Positions 8,153-16,529 of a stretch of DNA of 64,000 bases are shown here, in pieces (positions within the stretch are counted from its first letter, which is position 1; each line of letters starts with the position of its first letter). Below the pieces are notes generated by a model. That model searched no databases, was not told the DNA's origin, and saw only the letters and a list, made by a program, of their open reading frames with translations. Source of the DNA: Mesobacillus jeotgali (GTDB lineage: Bacteria; Bacillota; Bacilli; Bacillales; Cytobacillaceae); contig NZ_FVZC01000007.1 in assembly GCF_900166585.1 (NCBI RefSeq), positions 558,001-622,000 on the forward strand. Reading direction: 5' to 3'. A program made the translations under genes and the position numbers.

Positions 8153-10540
8153 TTGAAGAAGAAAAGTACGTTGAAGGTCCTTTCCAGCGTAGCGGCAAGC
8201 GCTGTCTTTGCTTCCACATTATTTGCTGGTTCGTTTGCTGGATCACCAGCGGCAACTAAGACTGTAGCAGCAGCAACTGCTCCGGAATCAGCACCTATCG
8301 ATTTGAACATCGTTGACCAGGATCGCCTGGCAAAAGCGTTACAGGAGCGTGGCTTGATTGCCAAAGGTGCTTCCAGTGAAGAAATCAACAAAGCAGTAAC
8401 AGAATATATCAAGAAAAAGCAGGGTGCTAAGTCGGGTAAGACAGACAAGCATACTGCAGAAGATGCCTTATCCAAGAAGTCCAAGGACTTTTTAACAAAG
8501 CAAAAGGACAAGCTTACCAAGCAGCTTGAAAAAGGGCATGACAACTATAAAAAGGGCAAGCCGACAGGTTATGCGAAAGTAGATCCTGCAAAACAGGCTA
8601 CTTACAATGGTGAAGTAAGAGAGGATAAGGTTCTTGTTCTTTTAGCTGAATTTGCTGACTTCAAGCACAACAATATCGAGGAGGAAGAAGGCTATATGTA
8701 TTCAGACGACTTTAGCCGTGAACATTATGAAAAAATGCTGTTCGGTGACGAAGAGTTTACACTATTTAATGGTGAAAAGGTCCAGACATTCAAGCAATAT
8801 TACGAAGAACAGTCTGGCGGAAGCTACACTGTCGATGGAACTGTAACTGACTGGGTAACGGTACCAGGCAATGCAGCTGACTACGGTGATGACAATCCAG
8901 AGGGCGGCCATGATAACCTAAGTCCAAAAGGACCGCGCGATTTTGTAAAAGATGCATTGAAAGCAGCCGTTGAAGGCGGTCTTGACCTTTCTGAGTTTGA
9001 CCAGTTCGACCTTTACGACCTGGATGGCGACGGCAACCAAAACGAGCCGGACGGACTTGTTGACCACTTGATGGTCCTTCACGCTGGTGTCGGCCAGGAA
9101 GCTGGCGGCGGAGCACTAGGTGACGATGCAATCTGGTCACACCGCTGGGTATTAAATGGAGTTTATAAGGTTCCAGGAACAGAAGGAAAAGCACAAGTTC
9201 CTTACTGGGGCGGATCAATGGCTGCATATGATTACACAATCGAGCCTGAAGATGGAGCTGTTGGTGTTTTCGCACACGAATTCGGACATGACTTAGGTCT
9301 TCCGGATGAGTACGACACACAGTACACTGGCCAGGGCGAGCCGGTTGCATCATGGTCAATCATGAGCGGCGGCAGCTGGAATGGAGCAGTAGCAGGAACT
9401 GAGCCTACAAGCTTCTCTCCACAAAACAAAGAGTTCTTCCAAAAAGTGATGGGCGGCAACTGGGCAAACATCACTGAAGTGAACTATGACGAAATCGATA
9501 AAAATGGTTTGACTGCGGTCATCGACCAAAGCGTAACAAAGTCTAAAAATAACGGGATTGTTAAAGTGAATCTTCCTAAGAAGAAGGTTAAAGGCATTGA
9601 GCCTGGTTTCGGTGAAAAGTACTATTACAGCACAAAAGGTGATGACCTGCACACTGCATTGGAAACACCAGTATTCGATCTGACATCTGCAACTGCAGCA
9701 AAGTTCGACTACAAAGCATGGTACGAAGTAGAATTTGATTATGACTATGTATACGTAAATGCAGTTACTGCTGACGGCAAATCAGTTAAATTAGATGTAA
9801 TTGGTGACGAAAACACTGCCGACGGAATGGAATCATCAAAAGGCCAGTGGGTAGATAAGTCTTATGACTTAAGCCAATTCGCAGGACAGAAAGTGAAGCT
9901 TGTTTTTGAATATGTAACAGATGGCGGTCTTGCTCCAGAAGGATTTGCAATGGACAACCTGAGCCTGACTGTTGACGGCGCAGTTGCTTTTTCTGATGAT
10001 GCAGAAGGCACTCAGCAAGTGACTCTTGATGGCTTCATCTCTTCAAACGGCTTGTTTGATAAAGATCACTACTACTACCTTGAGTGGAGAAACTACGCTG
10101 GTGCTGACAAAGGCTTGATTGAAGGCCGCGGCGTTAAGTACAACACTGGTTTGGTTGTTTGGTACGGTGACGACAGCTTTACAGACAACTGGGTAGGTGT
10201 TCACCCAGGTGAAGGTTTCATTGGAGTAGTTGATTCACATCCAGAAGCAATCGTAGGTACTAAAAATGGAAGTCCTACTGTTTCACAGAGCACGCGTTAT
10301 CAGATCGCTGACGCAGCATTCTCACTTGATAAGGCACCAGAGTGGTATATCAACTCACCATCACGCGGTGAATATACTTACGAAGGACTGCCAGGTGTGA
10401 CAACTTTTAATGACTCTAACAAGTATATCAACACACTGATTCCGGATGCAGGCAAAATCTTGCCTAACTACGGATTGAAGTTCCAGGTCATCGGCGAAGC
10501 GAAAGACAACTCTGCTGGTGCAGTTTGGATCCGTAAATAA
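8153..10540 (+). CDS. Immune inhibitor A-like secreted M6 metalloprotease
   Basis: The TTG start at 8153 is set by AGGGGG eight bases upstream. The 795-residue preproprotein has a signal peptide ending near residues 37-41, a Lys-rich propeptide, and the peptidase M6 domain with zinc motif [14 protein letters not shown] (His375, Glu376, His379, with the downstream Asp/Glu typical of M6). The C-terminal half contains the MAM/VEG-like beta domain ([20 protein letters not shown], then GFAMDNLSL) seen in InhA. InhA proteases degrade host antimicrobial peptides and matrix proteins in B. cereus and are common as environmental exoproteases in other Bacillaceae; the target here is unknown. Length matches the family. 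It is monocistronic with its own terminator. Confidence 0.9.
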   Translation: MKKKSTLKVLSSVAASAVFASTLFAGSFAGSPAATKTVAAATAPESAPIDLNIVDQDRLAKALQERGLIAKGASSEEINKAVTEYIKKKQGAKSGKTDKHTAEDALSKKSKDFLTKQKDKLTKQLEKGHDNYKKGKPTGYAKVDPAKQATYNGEVREDKVLVLLAEFADFKHNNIEEEEGYMYSDDFSREHYEKMLFGDEEFTLFNGEKVQTFKQYYEEQSGGSYTVDGTVTDWVTVPGNAADYGDDNPEGGHDNLSPKGPRDFVKDALKAAVEGGLDLSEFDQFDLYDLDGDGNQNEPDGLVDHLMVLHAGVGQEAGGGALGDDAIWSHRWVLNGVYKVPGTEGKAQVPYWGGSMAAYDYTIEPEDGAVGVFAHEFGHDLGLPDEYDTQYTGQGEPVASWSIMSGGSWNGAVAGTEPTSFSPQNKEFFQKVMGGNWANITEVNYDEIDKNGLTAVIDQSVTKSKNNGIVKVNLPKKKVKGIEPGFGEKYYYSTKGDDLHTALETPVFDLTSATAAKFDYKAWYEVEFDYDYVYVNAVTADGKSVKLDVIGDENTADGMESSKGQWVDKSYDLSQFAGQKVKLVFEYVTDGGLAPEGFAMDNLSLTVDGAVAFSDDAEGTQQVTLDGFISSNGLFDKDHYYYLEWRNYAGADKGLIEGRGVKYNTGLVVWYGDDSFTDNWVGVHPGEGFIGVVDSHPEAIVGTKNGSPTVSQSTRYQIADAAFSLDKAPEWYINSPSRGEYTYEGLPGVTTFNDSNKYINTLIPDAGKILPNYGLKFQVIGEAKDNSAGAVWIRK

Positions 10541-10548
10541 TAATATTA

Positions 10549-10578
10549 TGCCGGGCGAATTCTCGCCCGGTTTTTTTG
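10549..10578 (+). terminator. Intrinsic terminator of the InhA-like gene
   Basis: CCGGGCGA and TCGCCCGG pair around a short loop, followed by seven T residues. Confidence 0.9.
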
Positions 10579-10730
10579 TTTTAACTGGAAAAAAACACGA
10601 CTTTTTTCCAAGTCGCTAATAACCATGGCATTTTCGCCAATAATACTGTGAAATCGCCGAAACACTTAAATTATTAGCAAGAAAGTTGTCGATATCGCAA
10701 TAGTATTGTGAACTCCGCCAATAAAATAAC
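10579..10730. repeat. Degenerate intergenic repeat, AACTGGAAA head plus TCGCCAATAA units
   Basis: Directly after the terminator comes AACTGGAAAAAAACACG, then TTTCCAAGTCGCTAATAA and several diverged copies of TCGC(C)AATA spaced about 20-30 bases apart. The same head and a related unit (TCGCTATAAAAA) occur at 28203 and 63513, each time immediately after a terminator. Confidence 0.6.
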
Positions 10731-10810
10731 TCATCGTCACTTTCCCTGACTAAAAAGTGTGAAAAAACGGTATTTATCGGGGGAATACTGGACTTATAAT
10801 CGTGTTTTAG

Positions 10811-10826
10811 CTAGTATCAATACTAG
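10811..10826. promoter_or_regulatory. Palindrome in the helicase leader
   Basis: CTAGTAT and ATACTAG form a perfect inverted repeat with a 2-base spacer about 24 bases ahead of the helicase start. It could be an operator or a 5' stabilising hairpin; nothing decides between these. Confidence 0.35.
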
Positions 10827-10849
10827 AATGTTACGTGAAGGAGAAAATC

Positions 10850-11992
10850 ATGTCAGAAACTCAACCTATAATCGCTCAATTGAAGCCATTCCTCCAGCAG
10901 GCCTGGGAAAAGGCAGGCTTCGAGGCGATGACTTCAGTCCAATTGACGACAATCCCATTAATAATAGAAGGAAAAGATGTTGCGGCTGAATCGCCGACTG
11001 GTACTGGTAAAACCCTGGCGTACCTGCTGCCTGTTCTCAATAAAATCGATGCCAGCATGCAGAATACTCAAGCAGTCATCCTTGCATCGTCACAGGAACT
11101 GGTCATGCAAATCCTTTCGGAAATCCAGAAGTGGGGAGAAGGCAGCGGAATCAAGTCCGCAAGCCTCATTGGCGGTGCCAATTTAAAGCGCCAGCTGGAC
11201 AAGCTGAAAAAGAGTCCGCATATTATAGTCGGAACGCCTGGCCGAACAAATGAACTGATCAAGCAGAAAAAGCTGAAGATGCACAAAGTCCACACAGTTG
11301 TACTGGATGAAGGCGACCAGCTGCTGACACCGGAACATAATGAAACGGTCAAAAGTATTGTAAAATCAACACTTGCTGATCAAAGGCAACTTTTATTATT
11401 TTCAGCAACACTGCCAGAGACCGTCGAAAAATCAATCAACAGGCTGGGAAACGATCCTGAAATCATCAAGGTAAAGAAGGATGAAACGATTGATGCGGCA
11501 AAAGTCGAGCATATCTACTTTTTCAGCGAACAGCGTGACAAAATCAAAATCCTCGAGAAGATAGCCCGTCTGGATGGAACGAAGTCACTTGTATTCATTA
11601 AAGATATCCCTAACCTGACCATCACCGCTGAAAAACTGAACTTCAAAGGAATTCAAGTTGGTCAGCTGCACAGCGAGCTTACTAAGCAGGACCGCCAGAA
11701 ATACCTGAAAAAGTTCCGCGAAGGCAGCAGTGAGATGCTGCTTGTCACCGACATCGCGGCGCGCGGCCTGGACATTAAAGGCGTCACACATGTGGTCCAC
11801 TACGATTTCCCGAGAGAGCAGGACAAATACGTCCACCGCTCCGGCAGGACAGGCCGTTTTGGTGCGGAAGGCACAGTTATCTCGATTGTAAATGAAAGAG
11901 AAGAACGCGATTTAAAAAAATTCTGCAAGGCACTCAATATTTCTCCAGTGCAAAAAGAATTTCACGGTGGCAAAATTGTGGATGCTGAATAA
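10850..11992 (+). CDS. yfmL: DEAD-box ATP-dependent RNA helicase (YfmL-like)
   Basis: The start at ATG 10850 follows GAAGGAG with a 6-base gap; the GTG at 10835 sits inside that site and is rejected. The 380-residue protein is a minimal two-domain superfamily 2 helicase: Q-motif region (GFEAMTSVQ), Walker A SPTGTGKT, GG and TPGR motifs, motif II VLDEGD, motif III SAT, then the second RecA domain with DIAARGLDI and HRSGRTGRFG. Motif II reads DEGD rather than DEAD, a conservative departure at the third position. It has no C-terminal RNA-binding extension, as in YfmL, which helps assemble the 50S ribosomal subunit at low temperature in B. subtilis. It stands alone between repeats and a strong terminator. 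Confidence 0.85.
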   Translation: MSETQPIIAQLKPFLQQAWEKAGFEAMTSVQLTTIPLIIEGKDVAAESPTGTGKTLAYLLPVLNKIDASMQNTQAVILASSQELVMQILSEIQKWGEGSGIKSASLIGGANLKRQLDKLKKSPHIIVGTPGRTNELIKQKKLKMHKVHTVVLDEGDQLLTPEHNETVKSIVKSTLADQRQLLLFSATLPETVEKSINRLGNDPEIIKVKKDETIDAAKVEHIYFFSEQRDKIKILEKIARLDGTKSLVFIKDIPNLTITAEKLNFKGIQVGQLHSELTKQDRQKYLKKFREGSSEMLLVTDIAARGLDIKGVTHVVHYDFPREQDKYVHRSGRTGRFGAEGTVISIVNEREERDLKKFCKALNISPVQKEFHGGKIVDAE

Positions 11993-11999
11993 GTGAATT

Positions 12000-12033
12000 T
12001 AAAGCTATAGGCTGCAGCCTATAGCTTTTTTGT
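12000..12033 (+). terminator. Intrinsic terminator of the helicase gene
   Basis: AAAGCTATAGGCTGC and GCAGCCTATAGCTTT form a perfect stem with almost no loop, then T residues. Confidence 0.85.
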
Positions 12034-12104
12034 CCAGAATGAAGGGATTTCCTTATAGAGAAAGAATATATTCCATAGTTTAATTTTGAAAGGAATTGTT
12101 GATT

Positions 12105-13592
12105 TTGAAAAATCTACGTTTGAATACAATGATGGAAGAGTGGCTTCCGGAAGCAACGATTGATGAAATGCAGGAAAAAATGAAGAACGGTGAGTTGACT
12201 TCGCATGATCTCGTCCTGATGTATCAGGCTCGGATTGCTGCTTTTGATAAAACAATTAAATCTGTAATTGAGTTGAATCCGGATGCTCTTCACATTGCTG
12301 CTGCACTGGATGCTGAAAGAAAGCAAAAAGGTTCAAGAGGTCCGCTGCATGGCATACCAGTCTTAATAAAAGACAATATCGATACTGGCGATAAGATGCA
12401 TACAAGTGCTGGTTCGCTGGCGCTGAAAGATTCCATTGCCAGGAAGGACTCCTTTGTTGCCGCTAAGCTCAGGGAAGCTGGTGCAGTCATCCTGGGGAAA
12501 ACGAATATGACTGAGTGGGCCAATTTTATGGCAAATGGCATGAAGAGCGGTTATAGTTCACGAGGCGGGCAGGTGCTGAATCCATATGGACCTGGAAAAT
12601 TCGAAGTCGGTGGATCTAGCGCAGGGTCTGGCGCAGCGATTGGAGCAAATCTGGCTGCAGCGGCGGTCGGTACCGAAACAGATGGTTCAATTTTAAATCC
12701 TTCCTCGCAAAATTCACTTGTCGGCATCAAGCCGACAGTCGGTCTGGTCAGCCGCAGCGGCATCATACCGATCGCCCACACCCAGGACACCGCGGGACCG
12801 ATGGCAAGGACAGTAAGGGATGCGGTTTATCTTTTGGAAGCCATAGCTGGGAAGGATCCACAGGACCCGGCAACCATGGCGCTTTTACCAGAGTTCAGCC
12901 ACGATTCCTTATTTGATGACCAGGCATTTAAAGGAGCAAAGATTGCTGTTGTGAGGGAAGACTATAGTGGAAAATTGACCGAGGAACAGGAACTTATTTT
13001 TCAAAACGCGGTTGATAAACTGGCTGAGCTCGGCGCTGAGGTAGTGGAAGCATCTATCCCGGCTTCAAAAGCAAATTGGGGATACAAGGTATTGAGCTAT
13101 GAGTTTAAGGCTGACCTCAATGCTTATTTGAACGGATTAGGACCTAATGCACCTGTTAAAACCCTGGCTGATGTGATTGCCTTCAACTATCAGCACGGCG
13201 AAAAAATGCTGAAGTATGGCCAGGAAGTTCTGCTTGAATCAGAAGCAACCAGCGGGACCTTGACAGAACCTGAGTACCTCGAAGAACTTGAATATAATCT
13301 TTATATGGCAAGAGAGCAGGGGATTGACTATGCCCTGAGGGAATACGGAGCGGATGCGGTGCTTTTCCCGATGGATGGCTCCACAATAGGATCAAAGGCG
13401 GGATACCCATCAGTTACAGTCCCGACTGATTATACACAAGAGGGGGAGCCAATTGGAATTACCTTCTCAGGCACCGCCTTCAGTGAACCGAATTTGATCA
13501 GATTTGCCTATGCCTACGAGCAGGCAACCAGGGTCCGACGGGCACCTGTGCTTGGAATAAATGCCAAGGAAAAAATCCATACTACTCCATGA
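12105..13592 (+). CDS. Amidase signature family hydrolase
   Basis: About 495 residues of the amidase-signature fold: catalytic Lys in PVLIKDNID, the Gly/Ser-rich signature GGSSAGSGAAIGANLAAAAVG holding the cis-Ser and nucleophile Ser, then TDGSILNPSSQNSLVGIKPTVG. It lacks GatA-specific neighbours (no gatC or gatB here) and resembles the stand-alone enantioselective or fatty-acid amide class seen in Bacilli. Several TTG starts are possible; 12105 lies 10 bases from AAAGGA, 12099 is too near it, and ATG 12129 would lose conserved N-terminal residues. A micro-ORF follows after 24 bases and is probably co-transcribed. The substrate cannot be named. Confidence 0.85.
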   Translation: MKNLRLNTMMEEWLPEATIDEMQEKMKNGELTSHDLVLMYQARIAAFDKTIKSVIELNPDALHIAAALDAERKQKGSRGPLHGIPVLIKDNIDTGDKMHTSAGSLALKDSIARKDSFVAAKLREAGAVILGKTNMTEWANFMANGMKSGYSSRGGQVLNPYGPGKFEVGGSSAGSGAAIGANLAAAAVGTETDGSILNPSSQNSLVGIKPTVGLVSRSGIIPIAHTQDTAGPMARTVRDAVYLLEAIAGKDPQDPATMALLPEFSHDSLFDDQAFKGAKIAVVREDYSGKLTEEQELIFQNAVDKLAELGAEVVEASIPASKANWGYKVLSYEFKADLNAYLNGLGPNAPVKTLADVIAFNYQHGEKMLKYGQEVLLESEATSGTLTEPEYLEELEYNLYMAREQGIDYALREYGADAVLFPMDGSTIGSKAGYPSVTVPTDYTQEGEPIGITFSGTAFSEPNLIRFAYAYEQATRVRRAPVLGINAKEKIHTTP

Positions 13593-13616
13593 ATCCATTA
13601 AAAGGAGCGAGGAAGC

Positions 13617-13751
13617 ATGGGTAGACAAAAGCTTGGCAACGGAAACGCCCAGCGCAACAACAATAAGAAAAAAGGCAATAACACGCCGGAAGAACTAGTT
13701 GAATTCACAACCGGCCAAAAAGAAAAGAAATTAAACAATCCGATTGATTAA
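13617..13751 (+). CDS. Small hydrophilic protein (44 aa)
   Basis: A 44-codon frame with a good site (AAAGGAGCGAGGAAGC before ATG). The product is extremely hydrophilic: a Gly/Asn/Lys-rich first half (GRQKLGNGNAQRNNNKKKG) and an acidic-then-basic second half. Composition and size recall minor spore proteins of Bacilli, but I recognise no family. It follows the amidase closely and was originally ended by the terminator that an IS later split. Confidence 0.65.
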   Translation: MGRQKLGNGNAQRNNNKKKGNNTPEELVEFTTGQKEKKLNNPID

Positions 13752-13815
13752 ACAGTAAAGTGCCCTGGCAACCAGAATAAAGTGTACCCTTTGTAAAGGA
13801 CATTCTAAAAAAAAC

Positions 13816-14667
13816 CTATGCAGTTTTAAGAAGATGATCTCTGTATTGAACAGGGGTCATCTTCTTTAGATTCCACTGATATCTCTGATTATTATAGTAA
13901 GTAATATACTTGCTTATCTCACTTCTCAGTTCATCTAAAGTCTTACATGCTTTTATATCAACCTCGTCTTTAAGGTGGCCAAAAAAGGATTCTATAGGGG
14001 CGTTGTCCCAACAGTTTCCACGTCTGGACATTGACTGACGCAAGCCCAGCTTCTTGACGAGTTTCTGAAAATCAGGGTGGGTATAGTGAGTCCCCTGATC
14101 AGAGTGAATTAACGCATTCTTAGCCTTCTTGAAGTTTCGATTCCTCTTCAGCTTGTCCAGGGTGTTAATGGCGAGTTCCATGGTCATCCGGTCAGATAAA
14201 TACTCAGCCAGGATTTGACCTGTCGACCCATCCTTTATGACGGATAAGTAAGCTCTTTGTCCATTCCAGTAAGTTAGATAAGTAATATCAGTAAGCAGAA
14301 CTTTTCCAGGTATCCCTTGCTTAAATTTACGGTTTAACAGGTTTGGCATCACCCGGTGCTCTTGGGTGGCCTTCATCATTCTCCTATAAGGGTTGGCCTT
14401 TCTAATGGGGCAGATAATACCGTATTTCTTCATGATTCGGCGAATGCGCTTCAGATTGTAGACAACACTAAATTGACCCGCCAATGTCATTTTGATTTGG
14501 CGTGCGCCTTTCTTACGCTTTTTGAATTGGAAGGCTTTTAGAATGATTTCTTTAACCAGCTGATCATTCTCCTCTTTTCGCTTTCTTCGTTTTTGTGAGT
14601 CCACTGAAAAGTAATTATAATAACCACTTTTTGAAACACCTGATACCGCACATAGATAGCTGACCAT
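13816..14667 (-). CDS. IS3-family transposase OrfB (DDE integrase)
   Basis: OrfB of an IS150-type element, 283 residues from its own ATG. The rve integrase core shows DITYLTYWNGQRAYLSVIKDG (first Asp), IHSDQGTHYT (second Asp) and SMSRRGNCWDNAPIESFFGHLK (catalytic Glu), with an N-terminal HTH_21 segment (KKGARQIKM). It is normally made as an OrfAB fusion: a -1 shift at the A6G site (14766-14772) opens a frame that runs without stop into this ORF through 33 bridging codons. Confidence 0.92.
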   Translation of the reverse strand: MVSYLCAVSGVSKSGYYNYFSVDSQKRRKRKEENDQLVKEIILKAFQFKKRKKGARQIKMTLAGQFSVVYNLKRIRRIMKKYGIICPIRKANPYRRMMKATQEHRVMPNLLNRKFKQGIPGKVLLTDITYLTYWNGQRAYLSVIKDGSTGQILAEYLSDRMTMELAINTLDKLKRNRNFKKAKNALIHSDQGTHYTHPDFQKLVKKLGLRQSMSRRGNCWDNAPIESFFGHLKDEVDIKACKTLDELRSEISKYITYYNNQRYQWNLKKMTPVQYRDHLLKTA

Positions 14668-14732
14668 ATTCTTCAGCTTATATTTCTCAATGACTGAACG
14701 AATAAGGATATACTTTTGGCAAGGGGGGAGGG

Positions 14733-15146
14733 CTACTTCTTCATCCCCCTTTCCGCGAACCGGATCTTTTTTAGCAGCTCGTTCTCCGCCTTTAGTAAGT
14801 TGATTTGTGCCTCCAGGCGGGCATTTTTCTCTTCTAATGACAGTTCTCTGTCTTTCGGACGCCCTGAATTTCCAGGCCTGGTATCACGCAGTCCAGCCAC
14901 ACCATTCTCCATGTATGCTTTCTTCCATCTTTTACTGGCTGACCTAATTCTATCCGTCCCCAAGATTTCTACATCAAACCCACACTCTTCAAATATTTCT
15001 CTCGCCAATTTGCCTGATTCTTTTTTTGCGATAAATAAACTCTTAAAATCATCTGTATAGGTGATTCCTTTTGAAGATACAGATTTAACATATTTGTTAG
15101 CTGAAAGCTTTTTGATCTCTTTCTCTGTAAATGTCTTTTTACTCAT
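14733..15146 (-). CDS. IS3-family transposase OrfA (DNA-binding)
   Basis: OrfA of the same element, 137 residues from ATG 15146 (an ATG at 15167 would add seven). It has two helix-turn-helix segments, the second with RSASKRWKKAYMENGVAGLRD, then a C-terminal leucine-zipper-like coiled coil (EEKNARLEAQINLLKAENELLKK) used for multimerisation. The zipper ends at the frameshift site, as in IS150 and IS3. Confidence 0.9.
   Translation of the reverse strand: MSKKTFTEKEIKKLSANKYVKSVSSKGITYTDDFKSLFIAKKESGKLAREIFEECGFDVEILGTDRIRSASKRWKKAYMENGVAGLRDTRPGNSGRPKDRELSLEEKNARLEAQINLLKAENELLKKIRFAERGMKK
14766..14772 (-). promoter_or_regulatory. Programmed -1 frameshift site A6G
   Basis: On the minus strand the heptamer A AAA AAG lies in the last quarter of orfA, in the register used by IS3-family elements. 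After a -1 slip the frame reads to OrfB with no stop. Confidence 0.85.
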
Positions 15147-15322
15147 AACCCTTCTCCAGTCCCTCATGTTGTATTGCTTAATTATACAAAAAAGTACCCT
15201 ATAGGTAGACTTTTTTTAGGTGTCTACTCTATAGGGTACACTTTAGAATGCCAGGGCACTTTTTTTCCTAATAGGTATTATTCTATCCTAAATCCAATTA
15301 TCAATATTGGCTAAAACGATGA

Positions 15323-15460
15323 TTTATCGACCACATTAGAAGACATATCAGTCGATTTTAAATTTTATCGACCACATTCATGAATATATCGACCACATGC
15401 ACGAATATATCGACCACATTCACAATTAGTCAATCAGTCAGAATACATTGATCACATCCA
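15323..15460. repeat. TATCGACCACAT repeats, copy 1
   Basis: Five diverged units with core TATCGACCACATtcacgaa and about 22-base spacing where best preserved (15364-15430). The same core recurs at 40985-41120. They lie downstream of the YitT-family gene, in what would be its 3' untranslated region. Confidence 0.7.
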
Positions 15461-15488
15461 CGAAAAACAACCGAAATAAATCTTGCAA

Positions 15489-16355
15489 TCAATGCCCGGT
15501 CCCTTTATCGAAATTGCTTCCCGAGACATCGGCTACATTTTCAATCGCGATGAGCGCATTGGGATCGATATCATCGACCACTGAACGCAGGGTGGATAAT
15601 TCAATCCGGCTGACAATGGTGTAGATGATTTTCTTCGGTTCGCTTGAAAAAACGCCCTGGCCCTGGATATAGGTCAAGCCGCGGCCTAGTTGTTTCAACA
15701 GGGCTTCAGCGACTTCTTCCGGGACATCGGAAATGATGGTCACCGATTTTAACTCTTCCATTCCTTCGACGACTACGTCAATCATCTTGAACGCGAAAAA
15801 ATAAGTGATGATTGAGTACATGGCTGTATCCCAGCTAAACACAAGCAGGGCGGCCAAAATAAAGATGAAAAAATTCATGATCATGACAATCTGTCCCACC
15901 GACACGGTGCGCTTTTTGCTGACTAGAATGGCGATGATTTCGGTGCCATCCAGTGCTCCGCCAGCGCGGATAACGAGGCCGACACCGGTTCCAAGGATGA
16001 CGGCACCAATGATGGTTGCCAGGAATAAATCATCTGTCACACGGTCAAAGTGATGGAAATACGCCGTTGCCCCGGATAAAATGATGACTCCGTATAAGGT
16101 GCGCAGCGTAAATTTCAAGCCCATCCTTCGGTACCCAATATAAAGAAAGGGCAGGTTGAACACAATCAGGAATATACTCATCGAGGTGTTGGTCAATTCT
16201 GCTGCGATAATCGAAAGCCCTATGACCCCGCCATCCAGGATTGCGTTGGGCACGAGGAACATATCAAGCCCGAATGCCGCAATGATAGCCCCAATTGTGA
16301 TTGTTATAATATTTGTGACCTCTTTGATCACTCTTTTTTTCTTTGTAGCTGCCAC
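15489..16355 (-). CDS. YitT family membrane protein (DUF161/DUF2179)
   Basis: 288 residues starting at GTG (16353-16355). Six predicted membrane helices (about 15-200) include the family hallmark FLVPNAILDGGVIGLSII and the internal repeat GLVIRAGGALDGTEIIAILVSKK. The cytoplasmic DUF2179 domain (about 215-280) contains the GVFSSEPKKIIYTIVSRIELSTLRSVVDDIDPNALIAIENV stretch, typical of YitT, YpjC, YqfU and YvjA of B. subtilis. The biochemical role of the family is unsettled. It is monocistronic, with weak upstream ribosome-site complementarity. Confidence 0.88.
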   Translation of the reverse strand: MAATKKKRVIKEVTNIITITIGAIIAAFGLDMFLVPNAILDGGVIGLSIIAAELTNTSMSIFLIVFNLPFLYIGYRRMGLKFTLRTLYGVIILSGATAYFHHFDRVTDDLFLATIIGAVILGTGVGLVIRAGGALDGTEIIAILVSKKRTVSVGQIVMIMNFFIFILAALLVFSWDTAMYSIITYFFAFKMIDVVVEGMEELKSVTIISDVPEEVAEALLKQLGRGLTYIQGQGVFSSEPKKIIYTIVSRIELSTLRSVVDDIDPNALIAIENVADVSGSNFDKGTGH

Positions 16356-16529
16356 TAATTATCAAACCCTTTACTATGAAATCTACTAACTATTTACAGT
16401 GTATGTACTATACTTATTGTAACAAACTTTAAGTACAGCTGGAATTTTTACATTATATATCCATGATTAGTAAAAGTACAAATTGGGGTAATGAGTAGAG
16501 AAGTTACTCGAAACAACGGAGGGACCATT

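Larger units (their letters stand above)
13779..15244 (-). mobile_element. IS3-family (IS150 group) insertion sequence
   Basis: A complete element of about 1466 bp. The ends carry the inverted repeat AAAGTGTACCCT / AGGGTACACTTT, flanked by a 5-bp direct repeat AGAAT (13774-13778 and 15245-15249). The coding strand is minus: orfA then orfB in the -1 frame, with a slippery A6G site. An internal hairpin near the promoter end (TACCCTATAG and CTATAGGGTA, 15193-15238) may block read-in transcription. Both frames are intact, so it may be active. Confidence 0.9.
13757..15265 (+). terminator. Former intrinsic terminator, split by the IS
   Basis: The left arm AAAGTGCCCTGGCA (13757-13770) and the right arm TGCCAGGGCACTTT (15249-15262, followed by more T) are perfect complements now 1.5 kb apart. 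Removing the IS and one copy of its 5-base target repeat restores a hairpin with a 7-base loop (ACCAGAA) and a T tract. Confidence 0.85.

Noticed and set aside
8790..9652. Long antisense frames inside the InhA-like gene
   Set aside because: Several long frames occur antisense to the protease because of its codon bias; the sense protein has full domain structure.
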